Source of the DNA: Microcoleus sp. FACHB-68
Lineage (GTDB): Bacteria > Cyanobacteriota > Cyanobacteriia > Cyanobacteriales > Oscillatoriaceae
Reading direction: 5' to 3'
Assembly (NCBI RefSeq): GCF_014695715.1
Contig: NZ_JACJOT010000003.1
Coordinates: forward strand, 248,001 to 312,000
Length of the DNA: 64,000 nt
Of this stretch, positions 53,652 to 63,233 are shown one piece after another. Position 1 is the first letter of the stretch, and each line of letters starts with the position of its first letter. The notes under the pieces were generated by a model that saw only the letters and a list, made by a program, of their open reading frames with translations, did not search any database and was not told the DNA's origin. The translations under genes were made by a program, and so were the position numbers.

Positions 53652-54608
53652 TCAATGAACCTTAAACTTACCCACTGCTTCCTTATATAGGGAAATCGCT
53701 AAGTCTCGGATAATTTCTTCATTCTCAAAACTATCGCCAAACTGTTTCTTCGCTGTCTCTATGCAGAATTTCATTAACTCTGCTGATTGTTCAATATGGG
53801 TTGTCATTGCCTGCTGTCGTTCTTTTGTCCAAGGTTTTGCCTCAAGTTCAGGACGCTTTCTTTTTTGGATTTCTTCAGAAAACCCTGAAGCAATAATTCC
53901 AGCCGGCAGCGCAAACAATCCAATCCCAATAAAAGCAAGGGCTGCGCCAAATAATTTTCCCACCGGCGTTACCGGGTAAACATCTCCATACCCCACCGTT
54001 GTTAATGTTACCACTCCCCACCACATCGCCGCTGAAATGCTGGGAAACGCTTCAGGTTGCGCTTCATTTTCCACCAAAAACATGATACTAGATGCAAATA
54101 TTAACAAAATAATCACCGCTACAACCGTCATAATTAATTCATCTTTTTTGCCGTTGATAACTTTCAGAATAGTTTGCAGAGATTCTGAATATCTAATTAA
54201 TTTTAGTAGTCGCAACAATCGCAAAATTTCTGTTGATTCGATTAATTGCACGTGCGGAAACATCACGCGCAAGAAAAAAGGAATAATCGCCATTAAGTCA
54301 ATCACCACTAAAGGACTCACGGCATATTGCAATCTTCCCCAAAAACGATGTGAGTATCTAGCATCTGCTGTGCATGACCAAAGCTGCAAAAGATACAAAA
54401 TTGTAAAATAGATAACGGCAATTAATTCAATATTTGATAAAAATACCTCATACTTGGAATAAATTTCCTGAGAAGTCGCCAAAACAAAATCAGTAACATC
54501 TAAAATTACCAGCACAGTTACGCTAATATCGTCGAATCGGCTCAGCCAATCCTCAGAATCAGATGATTCTAAAATTTCATAAACTCTGCTTTTAATTTCT
54601 TGACTCAT
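53652..54608 (-). CDS. Voltage-gated-type potassium channel
   Basis: A 318-residue protein with six membrane segments. The selectivity filter is TVGYGD (204-209). The S4-like helix has regularly spaced basic residues (Arg130, Arg133, Lys136, Arg139 in EILRLLRLLKLIRYSE), so voltage sensing is likely. The C-terminal cytoplasmic region (about 230-318) is helical and charged and has no RCK or cyclic-nucleotide domain. It would form a tetramer in the plasma or thylakoid membrane, controlling K+ flow. Confidence 0.92.
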   Translation of the reverse strand: MSQEIKSRVYEILESSDSEDWLSRFDDISVTVLVILDVTDFVLATSQEIYSKYEVFLSNIELIAVIYFTILYLLQLWSCTADARYSHRFWGRLQYAVSPLVVIDLMAIIPFFLRVMFPHVQLIESTEILRLLRLLKLIRYSESLQTILKVINGKKDELIMTVVAVIILLIFASSIMFLVENEAQPEAFPSISAAMWWGVVTLTTVGYGDVYPVTPVGKLFGAALAFIGIGLFALPAGIIASGFSEEIQKRKRPELEAKPWTKERQQAMTTHIEQSAELMKFCIETAKKQFGDSFENEEIIRDLAISLYKEAVGKFKVH

Positions 54609-54776
54609 GTTCTAAATTTTGCTATTAAATAAAAACAAAACCTAATCAATAATCATAAATCTTGGCAAATTCTCAAACAATCCCAATTCTGTATTAATAC
54701 TTAATAAAACTCATTAAATTTAAAAGCTCAAATGGGTGCATCCAAAATCAGAAATCAAAATTCTTGAGGAGGAACG

Positions 54777-56972
54777 ATGTCCCGCATTAAGCGCCGTCAG
54801 TTTTTGCAATTCACCGGCTCTTTTCTTTCAACTTTAGGTTTAAGCCAGCTAGATATACAGCAGCAAGGCAACAAAATGGGTAAATTGCTGGCTCAAAGCA
54901 CCCCGCGCAAACTTGCCTTGCTGGTGGGAATTAATCAATACGCTGAAGATGCCGGTTTTTCAAATTTACAAGGCTGCATCACGGATGTAGAATTACAGCG
55001 GCAACTGCTGACCTACAGATTTGGTTTCAATCCGAAGGATATCCTGACACTGACAGACGCGCAAGCCACACGAACCGGCATTTTAAAGGCGTTTGAAGAA
55101 CATTTAATTAAACAAGCCAAACCGGGAGATGTGGTGGTATTTCACTACTCCGGACACGGATCTCAAGTCGTCGATCCAGATAAAGATTATCCTGATGGTT
55201 TGAATAGTACCTTTGTGCCGGCAGATAGTAAACTACCGCCCGATTATCCCGTGAAAGGCGGTGCTGTGCAAGACATTATGGGGCACACGCTATTTTTATT
55301 AATGTCGGCATTGCAGACAGAAAATGTAACGGCGGTGCTCGATAGCTGCCACTCCGGCGGAGGTACGCGGGGGAATTTCCGGGTGCGATCCCGTGATGGC
55401 GGCAGACAACTCGAAGCGAGTGCGGCTGAGTTTGAATATCAACAGCAATGGCTTTCACGGCTGAATCTTTCTCCAGAAGAATTTATCAAACAGCGTCGCG
55501 CCGGCATCGCGAAAGGTGCGGTGATTGCCTCGACAAAACGTAATCAATTAGCTGCTGATTCGCCCTTCAGCGACTTTTTTGCCGGCGCATTTACTTATTT
55601 AATGACGCAATATCTCTGGCAGCAAACCGGCACAGAAGTGTTGGCTAATGCGATTCCGAATATTGCCCGCAGTACCACCCAGCTTTCCTTCAGCCGGCAA
55701 GAACCGATATTTGAAGTTAAACCGAATAGCGGCAACGATAACAAACCCCTGTATTTTATCAACCGGCAAACGCAGCCGGCGGAAGCAGTTGTTACTAATG
55801 TTAACGGCGATCAAGCCACATTATGGCTAGGAGGACTCGATCCCCAAAGCCTTGCTGCATTTGGGAAAGGGGCGGTTCTCACCGTTGTGGACGCCCGTGG
55901 TGGCGAACAAGGACTGGTACAGTTAGAATCTCGAAATGGATTAATTGGGCAGGGAAAATTGCTGCAAAACGCCCAGCCGGGATCGCTATTGCAGGAACGC
56001 GCACGGGGCATTCCCACCGACATAAATCTCCGCATCGGTTTAGATTTGTCTCTTGGTAACGATGCCGGCAGCGCCAAACAAGCCATCGACGCGATCAGAC
56101 GCATTGAAGTGGTGCCGGTGCAACAAAAAGAGGTGCACTACATTTTAGGACGGATGACCGGCACGTATCGCCAAGAATTACAGTCTAGGCAAATTCCCAA
56201 TCTTCCAGCCGTGGATAGTATTGGCTTATTTTCCCCCAGTTTGGAAGTGATTCCTAATTCCTTTGGGGCTGCCGGTGAGCCGGTGAGTGCTGCGGTGAGC
56301 CGGTTGCAAGCTAAACTCAAATCACTTCTCGCCGCGCGAATTGTCAAACTTACTCTTAATAGTAATTCCTCGCGGTTGAATTTAGTTGTCTCCATGACGC
56401 CAGAAAATCAAAGCCAAGTTTTAGCGCAGTCATTCACGGCGCGGGGTGGGGGACAACCCAGTGTTCAGCCAAAGGTTGCATCAACTGTTACGCAACTGCC
56501 CTTACAAACACCGATTCAATTTCAAATTGAGAATAAAGAATCTCGCGATCTTTATCTCAGTGTATTGGTGATTGATTCTAGTGGCGAAATTTCAGTGGTT
56601 TTTCCTAATCAGTGGACAGCATCGGATGACGTAACACGGGTGAGTGCCGGCCAGACTCTAGCAATTCCAGACTCAAATAAAGATGGATTTAAACTGATTA
56701 CCCAGGAACCCAAAGGTTTGACTGAAGTCTTGATTGTTGCCAGCAGTTTTCCCCTACGAAAAGCCCTTCAGGCATTGCGTCAATTATCCTCTCAAACGGG
56801 AGTAGGACGAGGCCCCGTGACTTTAAATCAGCCGGCGGAAGTGATGGGAGATTTACTCGATGACTTAGGAGAAACCAGTCGCGGGATGCCGGCGGCAGCA
56901 ATTAATCCTGCGGTTCGTGGCATCGACACAACCCAAATGGCAGCACTCTCAATAAGTTTTGAAGTGATTTGA
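54777..56972 (+). CDS. Exported caspase-family (orthocaspase) peptidase with intact catalytic dyad
   Basis: A 731-residue protein with a Tat-like start (SRIKRRQFLQFTGSFLSTLG) and GAGGAGG just before the ATG (54766-54772). The p20 domain shows VGINQYAED, catalytic His127 in FHYSGHGS and Cys191 in LDSCHSGG, both intact. A second domain (about 330-470) of strands and linkers follows, and the C-terminus (SIQFQIENKESRDLYLSVLVID...SSGEISVVFPN) resembles DUF4384. Metacaspase-like enzymes cut after Arg or Lys. Cell-death and stress roles have been proposed for cyanobacterial members. The TPR-CHAT protease gene follows after 235 bases. Confidence 0.92.
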   Translation: MSRIKRRQFLQFTGSFLSTLGLSQLDIQQQGNKMGKLLAQSTPRKLALLVGINQYAEDAGFSNLQGCITDVELQRQLLTYRFGFNPKDILTLTDAQATRTGILKAFEEHLIKQAKPGDVVVFHYSGHGSQVVDPDKDYPDGLNSTFVPADSKLPPDYPVKGGAVQDIMGHTLFLLMSALQTENVTAVLDSCHSGGGTRGNFRVRSRDGGRQLEASAAEFEYQQQWLSRLNLSPEEFIKQRRAGIAKGAVIASTKRNQLAADSPFSDFFAGAFTYLMTQYLWQQTGTEVLANAIPNIARSTTQLSFSRQEPIFEVKPNSGNDNKPLYFINRQTQPAEAVVTNVNGDQATLWLGGLDPQSLAAFGKGAVLTVVDARGGEQGLVQLESRNGLIGQGKLLQNAQPGSLLQERARGIPTDINLRIGLDLSLGNDAGSAKQAIDAIRRIEVVPVQQKEVHYILGRMTGTYRQELQSRQIPNLPAVDSIGLFSPSLEVIPNSFGAAGEPVSAAVSRLQAKLKSLLAARIVKLTLNSNSSRLNLVVSMTPENQSQVLAQSFTARGGGQPSVQPKVASTVTQLPLQTPIQFQIENKESRDLYLSVLVIDSSGEISVVFPNQWTASDDVTRVSAGQTLAIPDSNKDGFKLITQEPKGLTEVLIVASSFPLRKALQALRQLSSQTGVGRGPVTLNQPAEVMGDLLDDLGETSRGMPAAAINPAVRGIDTTQMAALSISFEVI

Positions 56973-56997
56973 GTTTATCAATTCCTGCAAAAAAATA

Positions 56998-57126
56998 GAT
57001 TCATCTGCGTTTATCTGCGTGCATCTGCGGTTAATTTAATAGGCTGCCGGTGTACCGCTCAAATAATAATTTGATTAGTTTTTAGCCACGGGTGGACACA
57101 GATAAACGCCGATAAATACAGATGAG
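56998..57126. repeat. Dispersed 'atctgcgtttatctgcgtgcatctgcgg' repeat
   Basis: Tandem ATCTGCG units at 57003-57030 are followed at about 57094-57123 by the reverse-complement form (ACAGATAAACGCCGATAAA). Together they make inverted arms of an intergenic repeat related to 5300-5385. The rest of the 235-base gap up to 57207 should carry the promoter of the TPR-CHAT gene. Confidence 0.65.
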
Positions 57127-57207
57127 TTAACGCTTGGTGTCTAAAATTAACCGCTCATTCAAAATTTTTGTTTGGAAACTCATAATTAATTCTTTGATCT
57201 TAATCGT

Positions 57208-60200
57208 ATGCAAACTCAAAAAATAGTCCGTAGCGCCCTCTTTACATTTCTATCTACTCTTCTCCTTAATTCTCAATTCATCCCGAATCGCAGATCCCAA
57301 ATCCATCAGGGTGGGGTGTTAGCACAAGCCCCTAATAACCTTGAAGCAGAAGCATCACGACTGTTAACTCAAGGTGCTCAGCAGTTAAAAGCCAATCAAG
57401 TTGAAGCAGCAATTGAATCTTGGCAGCAAGCACTAACTATCTACCGGCAACTTAAAAACCGACAGGGAGAGGTATGGACTTTAGGCAACCTTGGAGCTGC
57501 TTACTACAGTATTAATAACTACAATAAAGCGATTGAATACTATCAGCAAAGTTTAGCCATTGCCCAAGAAATCAATGACCCAAAAGGGCAACTATACGCT
57601 CTTGGAAATTTGGGAATTGCTTACAATGATTTGGGCAATTATGAAAAGGCGATGGAGTATCACGAGCAAGATTTAGCGCTGGCACGAAAGCTTGGAGATA
57701 AATCGGGTGAGGGATCGGCACTTAATGATTTGGGAAATGTATACAAAGCTTTGGGAGACTATGCCAAAGCCCTTGAGGCGTACGAGCAAAGTTTAGCATT
57801 TGCACGAGAACTCAAAGATCGCCGGGGAGAAGCGAATGCGCTGGGCAATCTTGCAGTTGTTTACAAGAATTTTGGCAATTATACCAAAGCAATTGAAAAT
57901 AACGAGCAGACGCTCATGATTATGCGAGAAATTGGCAATCGGGGAGGAGAAGCTATCATTTTATCGAACTTAGGCGATGATTATTATGCACTAAGCAATT
58001 ATCCCAAAGCGATTGAAATGTATGAGCAAAGTTTAGCGATCTTTCAATCCCTCAAACATCGGCTGGGAGAAGCGAATGCGTTGGGCAATTTAGGACGCAC
58101 CTACAAAGCGCAAAGCAACTATTCCAAGGCAATAGAATTTTACCGGCAGACTTTAGATATCTCGCGAGAAATTGGCTATCGCAGTGGTGAGGCAACCACG
58201 CTCAACTTGTTGGGAACGGTTTACCACGATCAAGGTGACGTGACTCAGGCGATTAATTTATATCAGCAGAGTTTGAGCATTGCACGAGAAATTCGCAATC
58301 CTTCAAGTGAGGGGAATATTCTGGGAAATTTGGCAAGTGCTTACCAGGAGTTGGGCGAGTATGCCAAGGCAATTGAACAATACGAGCAGACTTTATCAAT
58401 TATGCAATCCCTAAGCGCTCGCCAGGAAGAGGCAACAGTGCTGGGCAATCTCGGAACAGTCTATTTTGAGGTGGGAGAGTATGCCAAAGCAATTGAAAAG
58501 TACAACCAACACTTAGCGATTTCCTTAGAAATTGGCGATCGTGATGGGCAGGGAAACGCGCTGGGAAATTTGGGAATTGTTTACCGCGAGATAGGCGAGT
58601 ATGCTAAAGCGATTGATTACCACGAGAAACAACTGGCGATTGCTAAAGAAATTGGTGATCGCAGCGCAGAGGGGACGGCTTTGGGACAGATCGGTCTTGT
58701 TTACGATGACCAGAGTGAGTACGCCCAAGCTATTAATTACTATAAGCAGCATTTGGCGGTGGCGCGAGAAGTTGGCAACCGACTGGGGGAAGCAAAGGCG
58801 CTGGGAAATATGGGATTGGCTTATCATTTCCTGAATGATTATGAGAAAGCTATAGAATATGACCGGCAGAGTTTGGAGATTGTCAGGGACATTAAAAATC
58901 CGATTTCAGAAGGGTCTATTCTAAATAATTTAGGGCTGTCCCTGTTTCGATCTGGAAATTTACCTGAAGCCGAAAAAACGCTGCGTGCCGGCATTCAAGT
59001 TTTAGAATCTCTCAGAGCCGGTTTAAAAGATAATGATGCGCTGAAAGTGTCAATCTTTGAAACCCAAAGAAATACCTACACGACATTGGAACAAGTGTTA
59101 ATTGCTCAAAATAAACCCGAAGCAGCGCTGGAAATGGCAGAGCGAGGGCGAGCTAGAGCATTTATAGAATTATTAGCAGGCCGGCTATCTCCTGAAACTG
59201 CTGCTCAAATTGCGCCGCCAAATATCGAGCAAATTAAACAAATTGCCAAACAGCAAAATGCAACATTAGTTGAATATTCCATTATTTATGATGATTTCAA
59301 TGTTAAAAATAAACAAAGTTATCAAGAATCAGAATTATTTATTTGGGTGGTTAAGCCGACAGGTGAAGTTGCATTTCGTCGAAGCGATCTCAAATCCCTA
59401 TGGCAACAACAAAATACGTCTCTTTCCCAACTCGTTACTAACAGCCGAGAATCTATAGGTGTTCGGGGTCGCGGGTTGGGAACCATTGCGAGGGTGAGTG
59501 AAACTGAGCCGGCAAATCGGCTGCAACAACTTCATCAGTTACTTATTTCACCGATTGCAGATTTGTTGCCGGCAGATCCAGAAGCCCGTGTGACATTTAT
59601 CCCGCAAAAACAACTATTTCTCGTTCCTTTCGCCGCTTTACAAGATCAAGCCGGCAAATACCTGATTGAAAAACACACAATTGTCATAGCGCCGGCAATT
59701 CAAGTGCTGGATTTAACCCACCGGCAACGGCAACAAATTTCAGGGACAAAGACGTTGGTTGTTGGCAATCCCACGATGCCAAGCATTTCGTTAAAACCAG
59801 GAGAGCCGCCCCAGCAGTTACCCAGTTTACCAGGGGCACAACGGGAAGCCTTGGCGATTGCTCAAATACTCAACACTCAAGGGATCACCGGCGCTGCTGC
59901 CACCAAGGAGGCAATTACAAAGCAAATGCCTGCCGCGCGGCTAATTCATTTGGCAACCCACGGCTTATTAGATGATTTTCAGGGATCAGGCATACCGGGG
60001 GCAATTGCACTCGCCCCTTCTAAAGGTGACACAGGTTTGCTGAGTGCCGGTGAAATTTTACAGCTGAAACTTAATGCCGATTTAGTCGTCCTCAGTGCTT
60101 GTGATACGGCTGGGGGACGCATCACCGGCGATGGGGTTATTGGGTTATCTCGCGCTTTGATTGGTGCCGGTGTGCCTAGCACGATTGTGTCACTGTGGGC

Positions 60201-60366
60201 AGTTCCAGACGCCCCAACCGCATCCTTAATGACTGAATTTTACCGGCATCTTCTGCAAAAGCAGGACAAAGCCCAAGCCCTCCGCAGCGCCATGCTTACC
60301 ACGATGCAACAACACCCCAATCCCAAGGACTGGGCCGCTTTTACTCTGATTGGTGAGGCATTATAA
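57208..60366 (+). CDS. TPR-repeat CHAT-domain protease
   Basis: A 1052-residue protein, with a probable signal peptide (SALFTFLSTLLLNS). From about 45 to 620 it is a series of about thirteen 40-residue TPR units (ALGNLGxxYxxxGxYxKAIExYxQxLAI) that would form a curved protein-binding scaffold. The C-terminal CHAT domain (about 780-1052) has catalytic His918 (HLATHG) and Cys965 (LSACDTAGG), the caspase-like dyad. CHAT proteases are often switched on by partner proteins, as in TPR-CHAT/Craspase systems. It sits directly after an intact caspase gene, suggesting a proteolytic pair. Confidence 0.93.
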   Translation: MQTQKIVRSALFTFLSTLLLNSQFIPNRRSQIHQGGVLAQAPNNLEAEASRLLTQGAQQLKANQVEAAIESWQQALTIYRQLKNRQGEVWTLGNLGAAYYSINNYNKAIEYYQQSLAIAQEINDPKGQLYALGNLGIAYNDLGNYEKAMEYHEQDLALARKLGDKSGEGSALNDLGNVYKALGDYAKALEAYEQSLAFARELKDRRGEANALGNLAVVYKNFGNYTKAIENNEQTLMIMREIGNRGGEAIILSNLGDDYYALSNYPKAIEMYEQSLAIFQSLKHRLGEANALGNLGRTYKAQSNYSKAIEFYRQTLDISREIGYRSGEATTLNLLGTVYHDQGDVTQAINLYQQSLSIAREIRNPSSEGNILGNLASAYQELGEYAKAIEQYEQTLSIMQSLSARQEEATVLGNLGTVYFEVGEYAKAIEKYNQHLAISLEIGDRDGQGNALGNLGIVYREIGEYAKAIDYHEKQLAIAKEIGDRSAEGTALGQIGLVYDDQSEYAQAINYYKQHLAVAREVGNRLGEAKALGNMGLAYHFLNDYEKAIEYDRQSLEIVRDIKNPISEGSILNNLGLSLFRSGNLPEAEKTLRAGIQVLESLRAGLKDNDALKVSIFETQRNTYTTLEQVLIAQNKPEAALEMAERGRARAFIELLAGRLSPETAAQIAPPNIEQIKQIAKQQNATLVEYSIIYDDFNVKNKQSYQESELFIWVVKPTGEVAFRRSDLKSLWQQQNTSLSQLVTNSRESIGVRGRGLGTIARVSETEPANRLQQLHQLLISPIADLLPADPEARVTFIPQKQLFLVPFAALQDQAGKYLIEKHTIVIAPAIQVLDLTHRQRQQISGTKTLVVGNPTMPSISLKPGEPPQQLPSLPGAQREALAIAQILNTQGITGAAATKEAITKQMPAARLIHLATHGLLDDFQGSGIPGAIALAPSKGDTGLLSAGEILQLKLNADLVVLSACDTAGGRITGDGVIGLSRALIGAGVPSTIVSLWAVPDAPTASLMTEFYRHLLQKQDKAQALRSAMLTTMQQHPNPKDWAAFTLIGEAL

Positions 60367-60590
60367 AGCCGATTTGACGTTCAATTTCTTCTTTCTTAAT
60401 CGATCTTGGTGCCTCTAGCCTGGTTGCCAAATTGCCGAATTTAACACAGCCAGACTAGAAATTGCCACACCATGTATGGATTTTTATGTAAAATTGTTGA
60501 CATTATCGAAAACAGGACGTGAAATAGAAATCCGCAAGAGACTGGCGAGAGCGCTGCCCAACACCATAGCAAAAGGAGAGTTAATCAACG

Positions 60591-60773
60591 ATGAGAGAAA
60601 TTCTTAGCATTTTCACCCCTGTGATTGCCACTATCGCAACGGCTTACATTATGGCAGTGTTAGGTCTTGTACTCCCCGAAGTGTTTGGAGTTTTAGAGGG
60701 CATTCCACAGTGGATGTGGACAGCGGTTTTGTTGTCGCTAACAGTATCAGTTTATAAATATCGCTGCTATTGA
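60591..60773 (+). CDS. Small membrane protein, 60 residues
   Basis: A 60-residue protein with two hydrophobic helices (IFTPVIATIATAYIMAVLGLVLP and MWTAVLLSLTVSVYKYRCY) joined by a short loop. AAGGAG at 60573-60578 is well placed for the ATG. It has its own probable terminator. No family was recognised. Small two-helix proteins in cyanobacteria often join photosystem or transport complexes; that is inference. Confidence 0.65.
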   Translation: MREILSIFTPVIATIATAYIMAVLGLVLPEVFGVLEGIPQWMWTAVLLSLTVSVYKYRCY

Positions 60774-60835
60774 GGGATACGGCAGTTGCCTAAAAAGCTG
60801 TTGAGTTCGCTTATTAGCCAATTCTCATGTTTTCA

Positions 60836-60866
60836 AGGGGCCATCCATATATTTGCCCCTGTTTTT
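60836..60866 (+). terminator. Intrinsic terminator after the small membrane protein
   Basis: AGGGGC (60836-60841) pairs with GCCCCT (60855-60860) and is followed by GTTTTT. It is a short but G/C-rich stem with a 13-base loop. The region from here to 61215 (about 350 bases) contains nothing else recognised. Confidence 0.55.
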
Positions 60867-61215
60867 CGTGTTAATTTTGCTTGATTAAGCTTAAAGTTAT
60901 TTTTTACTTTGTATGATAGATGTCATACATTTTCTGGCTTTATCTGTATATACCTGCCAGCACTCTGCATTTATCTAGGGTAAAAAAATCAACTTTAGCA
61001 ATAAGTCGAGACGCTCAAACCTACAGATAAAAAAATAAGAGTGCCGGCTGCAATCGTACTCGATTCAAAAAGAAACAGTAACCGTTTGCTTGCAGCCTCA
61101 AAAATATTCCCCTAAAAATTTGACACAACGCTGTGGGAAAAAACCAACTCTTTCACAAAACCTTGGAACTTTAGAGCAAAATTAAGCGCTGACAATTTAA
61201 TAGAAACCGGCACAT

Positions 61216-61419
61216 TTAATCGACTACTCGGAGCAACCCTCTGCGTAAGGCGTCGAACACACGGTCAATCTGCTCTTGCTCTTGCGGGGTGAGTGTGTCT
61301 TTGGATAGCAGCGTCTTCATAAATAATTGTTGATCGGCGCGTGTAATCCGGTAGGAGGTAAAAATTTTCTTGATGACCTGATCGAGACTAGATTCGGGGA
61401 AATGCGCTTGAGTTTGCAT
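61216..61419 (-). CDS. Small conserved cyanobacterial protein, paralogue of 32542-32748
   Basis: A 67-residue helical protein. Its C-terminal half (LTPQEQEQIDRVFDALRRGLLRVVD) matches the protein at 32542, including an L-x5-Q-I-x-R-(I/V)-F-D pattern and the basic-hydrophobic end. The function is unknown. The two genes are on the same strand but 28 kb apart. Confidence 0.72.
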   Translation of the reverse strand: MQTQAHFPESSLDQVIKKIFTSYRITRADQQLFMKTLLSKDTLTPQEQEQIDRVFDALRRGLLRVVD

Positions 61420-61635
61420 AGGACTACCGCAACACTAAGGTTATCCTTACGTTTATTAAATACTCCTGAACGCTGATTGCCGATTGGGTAGCCGGCAGTG
61501 CAGGACAGAGGCGAAAGAAAGAGAAGTGCGCTTGCAGGGGTGAAGGATAAATTGCTTAACCCTTCACATTTCAAACTTAACTCTTCACTCTTCCTTATTT
61601 TGCTCATCTGCACTCAAGGCTTCGCATCCGTGTAG

Positions 61636-62910
61636 TTACTGGATTGCGTCAATTTTGGTATTTAATTTTGTTGTAATGGTTGCGATGACTTCAGATTCTG
61701 CCGGCGAAGTAATTTGGTCGAGTTTAACGATTTTATCGCACTGCCCTAGCAGGGCCACCGCAAAATCACGATTAAGGCGCTCAAGCAGTGCCTCTAAAGG
61801 TTGAGGGGATTGCAAATTGGTAGAAATGACCTCCAGGGAAGCGGGACTGAGGTTTAGCGGTTGCAATTCGGGCACAATGTCGTCGCGAGATTTCCCCGGA
61901 TTGCCGGCTAAAATCAGGTGGGCTAAAATGCCATCCATAATCGCTTGTTGCTCTAGCGCCACCTCTTGATATTTCTCGCTCTGCGCCTGAGTTTGCGAGA
62001 GGGTTTCTTTAGAAGTGAGCGGGTTTTGCTTGGCTTCATAGAACCGGCACGCCGCATATCCCAGTGAATACAACATCACCGCATTCGCACTCGCACCAAT
62101 CGCCGCACCGGCTGCCGGTAATGTCCGCAACAACCCCAAGCCGGCTTTAATTGCCCGTGATCCGCCTAGCGCCAGCCCGAAAATTGCCAAAACTTCGCCT
62201 TTGCGTGCCGGATCTTGCAAATCCATCCCATAGGCGGCAGCGATTTGATAAACCATTTCCGCTTGTAATAGCGTTGTTGTCATCAAATCAACCCCCAAGG
62301 TTGCCGCCGCTACCCCAGGCACCAAGCTCGTTACCAGTCCAATGCCGCCGGCATAAAACGACTTCTCCAGCATCAAATGATGAGCAATCTGACTCGGTGA
62401 TTGATTTGGATGTTTTTGCTTGAGCTGTTGCACTGCCTCCTGCGCTTTCACCACATCCACGCGATCCACAATTCTCACCAACCAATCCACCTGCAACACC
62501 TGAGTGGCATATCGCAACAGTGGGTTATCTCCCACAAAAGCAACCGCCACACCGGCTCCTTGCGCCGCTTGAGAGAACATTCGTTGTGTTTGTTTGGCAG
62601 CAGCTTCTCCCGCATGAGCAACCGCCTTACCCGCTTGAGATGCCGTATTCCCGATAGCTTCTCCCACATTTGCAGCCGTTTCTACCACCGCCTTACCCGT
62701 CTGCGATGCTTTATTGCCGATTGCACCGCCAACGCCGGTGACTTTCTCCGTAACAGACTCCCAAACCGAATTTTTTTCATCTTCAGATGAATCTGCCGGC
62801 ACCTCAGTAATTTTGCGGGACTCGTCTGCCGGCTTGTTACGATTGGAAATCCCATCACCTGAGTTTGCCGGTTGATTTGGCTCAAATGCTGGATGCTGGT
62901 TGTCGCTCAT
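61636..62910 (-). CDS. EcsC-family-like protein with amphipathic N-terminal repeats
   Basis: A 424-residue protein. The first 50 residues are disordered; residues about 55-120 are an Ala/Gly-rich amphipathic run of near-repeats (GGAIGNKASQTGKAVVETAA, EAIGNTASQAGKAVAHAGEA) that could lie on a membrane. The centre has EcsC-like segments (GGIGLVTSLVPGVAAATLGVD, then TTLLQAEMVYQIAAAYG) with two hydrophobic helices. The C-terminal part is helical and acidic. EcsC-like proteins are of unknown biochemical function. The gene stands alone before the GH57 gene, read away from it. Confidence 0.75.
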   Translation of the reverse strand: MSDNQHPAFEPNQPANSGDGISNRNKPADESRKITEVPADSSEDEKNSVWESVTEKVTGVGGAIGNKASQTGKAVVETAANVGEAIGNTASQAGKAVAHAGEAAAKQTQRMFSQAAQGAGVAVAFVGDNPLLRYATQVLQVDWLVRIVDRVDVVKAQEAVQQLKQKHPNQSPSQIAHHLMLEKSFYAGGIGLVTSLVPGVAAATLGVDLMTTTLLQAEMVYQIAAAYGMDLQDPARKGEVLAIFGLALGGSRAIKAGLGLLRTLPAAGAAIGASANAVMLYSLGYAACRFYEAKQNPLTSKETLSQTQAQSEKYQEVALEQQAIMDGILAHLILAGNPGKSRDDIVPELQPLNLSPASLEVISTNLQSPQPLEALLERLNRDFAVALLGQCDKIVKLDQITSPAESEVIATITTKLNTKIDAIQ

Positions 62911-63233
62911 ATCAATTTTGGGTGGGTAAATTTTACCTTGGGTGTTATCGCTAAAAGCATTACTATGGAAGAATTACAGCTTTTTGTTTTCTAAATTACA
63001 TTAATGTATCGGATTTTATATTATTAGCTATCCTCCAATTTGATAGATGCAAATCCCTCGCTGACAACAGCCATAATTTCAGATCGAGTCATCTGTCTTA
63101 GGAAACATTTTTTAGATGAAATTTTAGCCGATGATTGCTCTTTCGTTCCCCTTTCATCTTAAAATCTTTAAATATTGTAAAATTCCCCGGCTCCCAATCG
63201 GTTCTGCATTTAACCACGATCCTTGAGTAATTT
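62911..63233. promoter_or_regulatory. Divergent intergenic region before the GH57 gene
   Basis: This 323-base AT-rich stretch separates the EcsC-like gene from the branching-enzyme gene and should carry promoters for both. No repeat, riboswitch or strong Shine-Dalgarno sequence was recognised. Confidence 0.3.
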
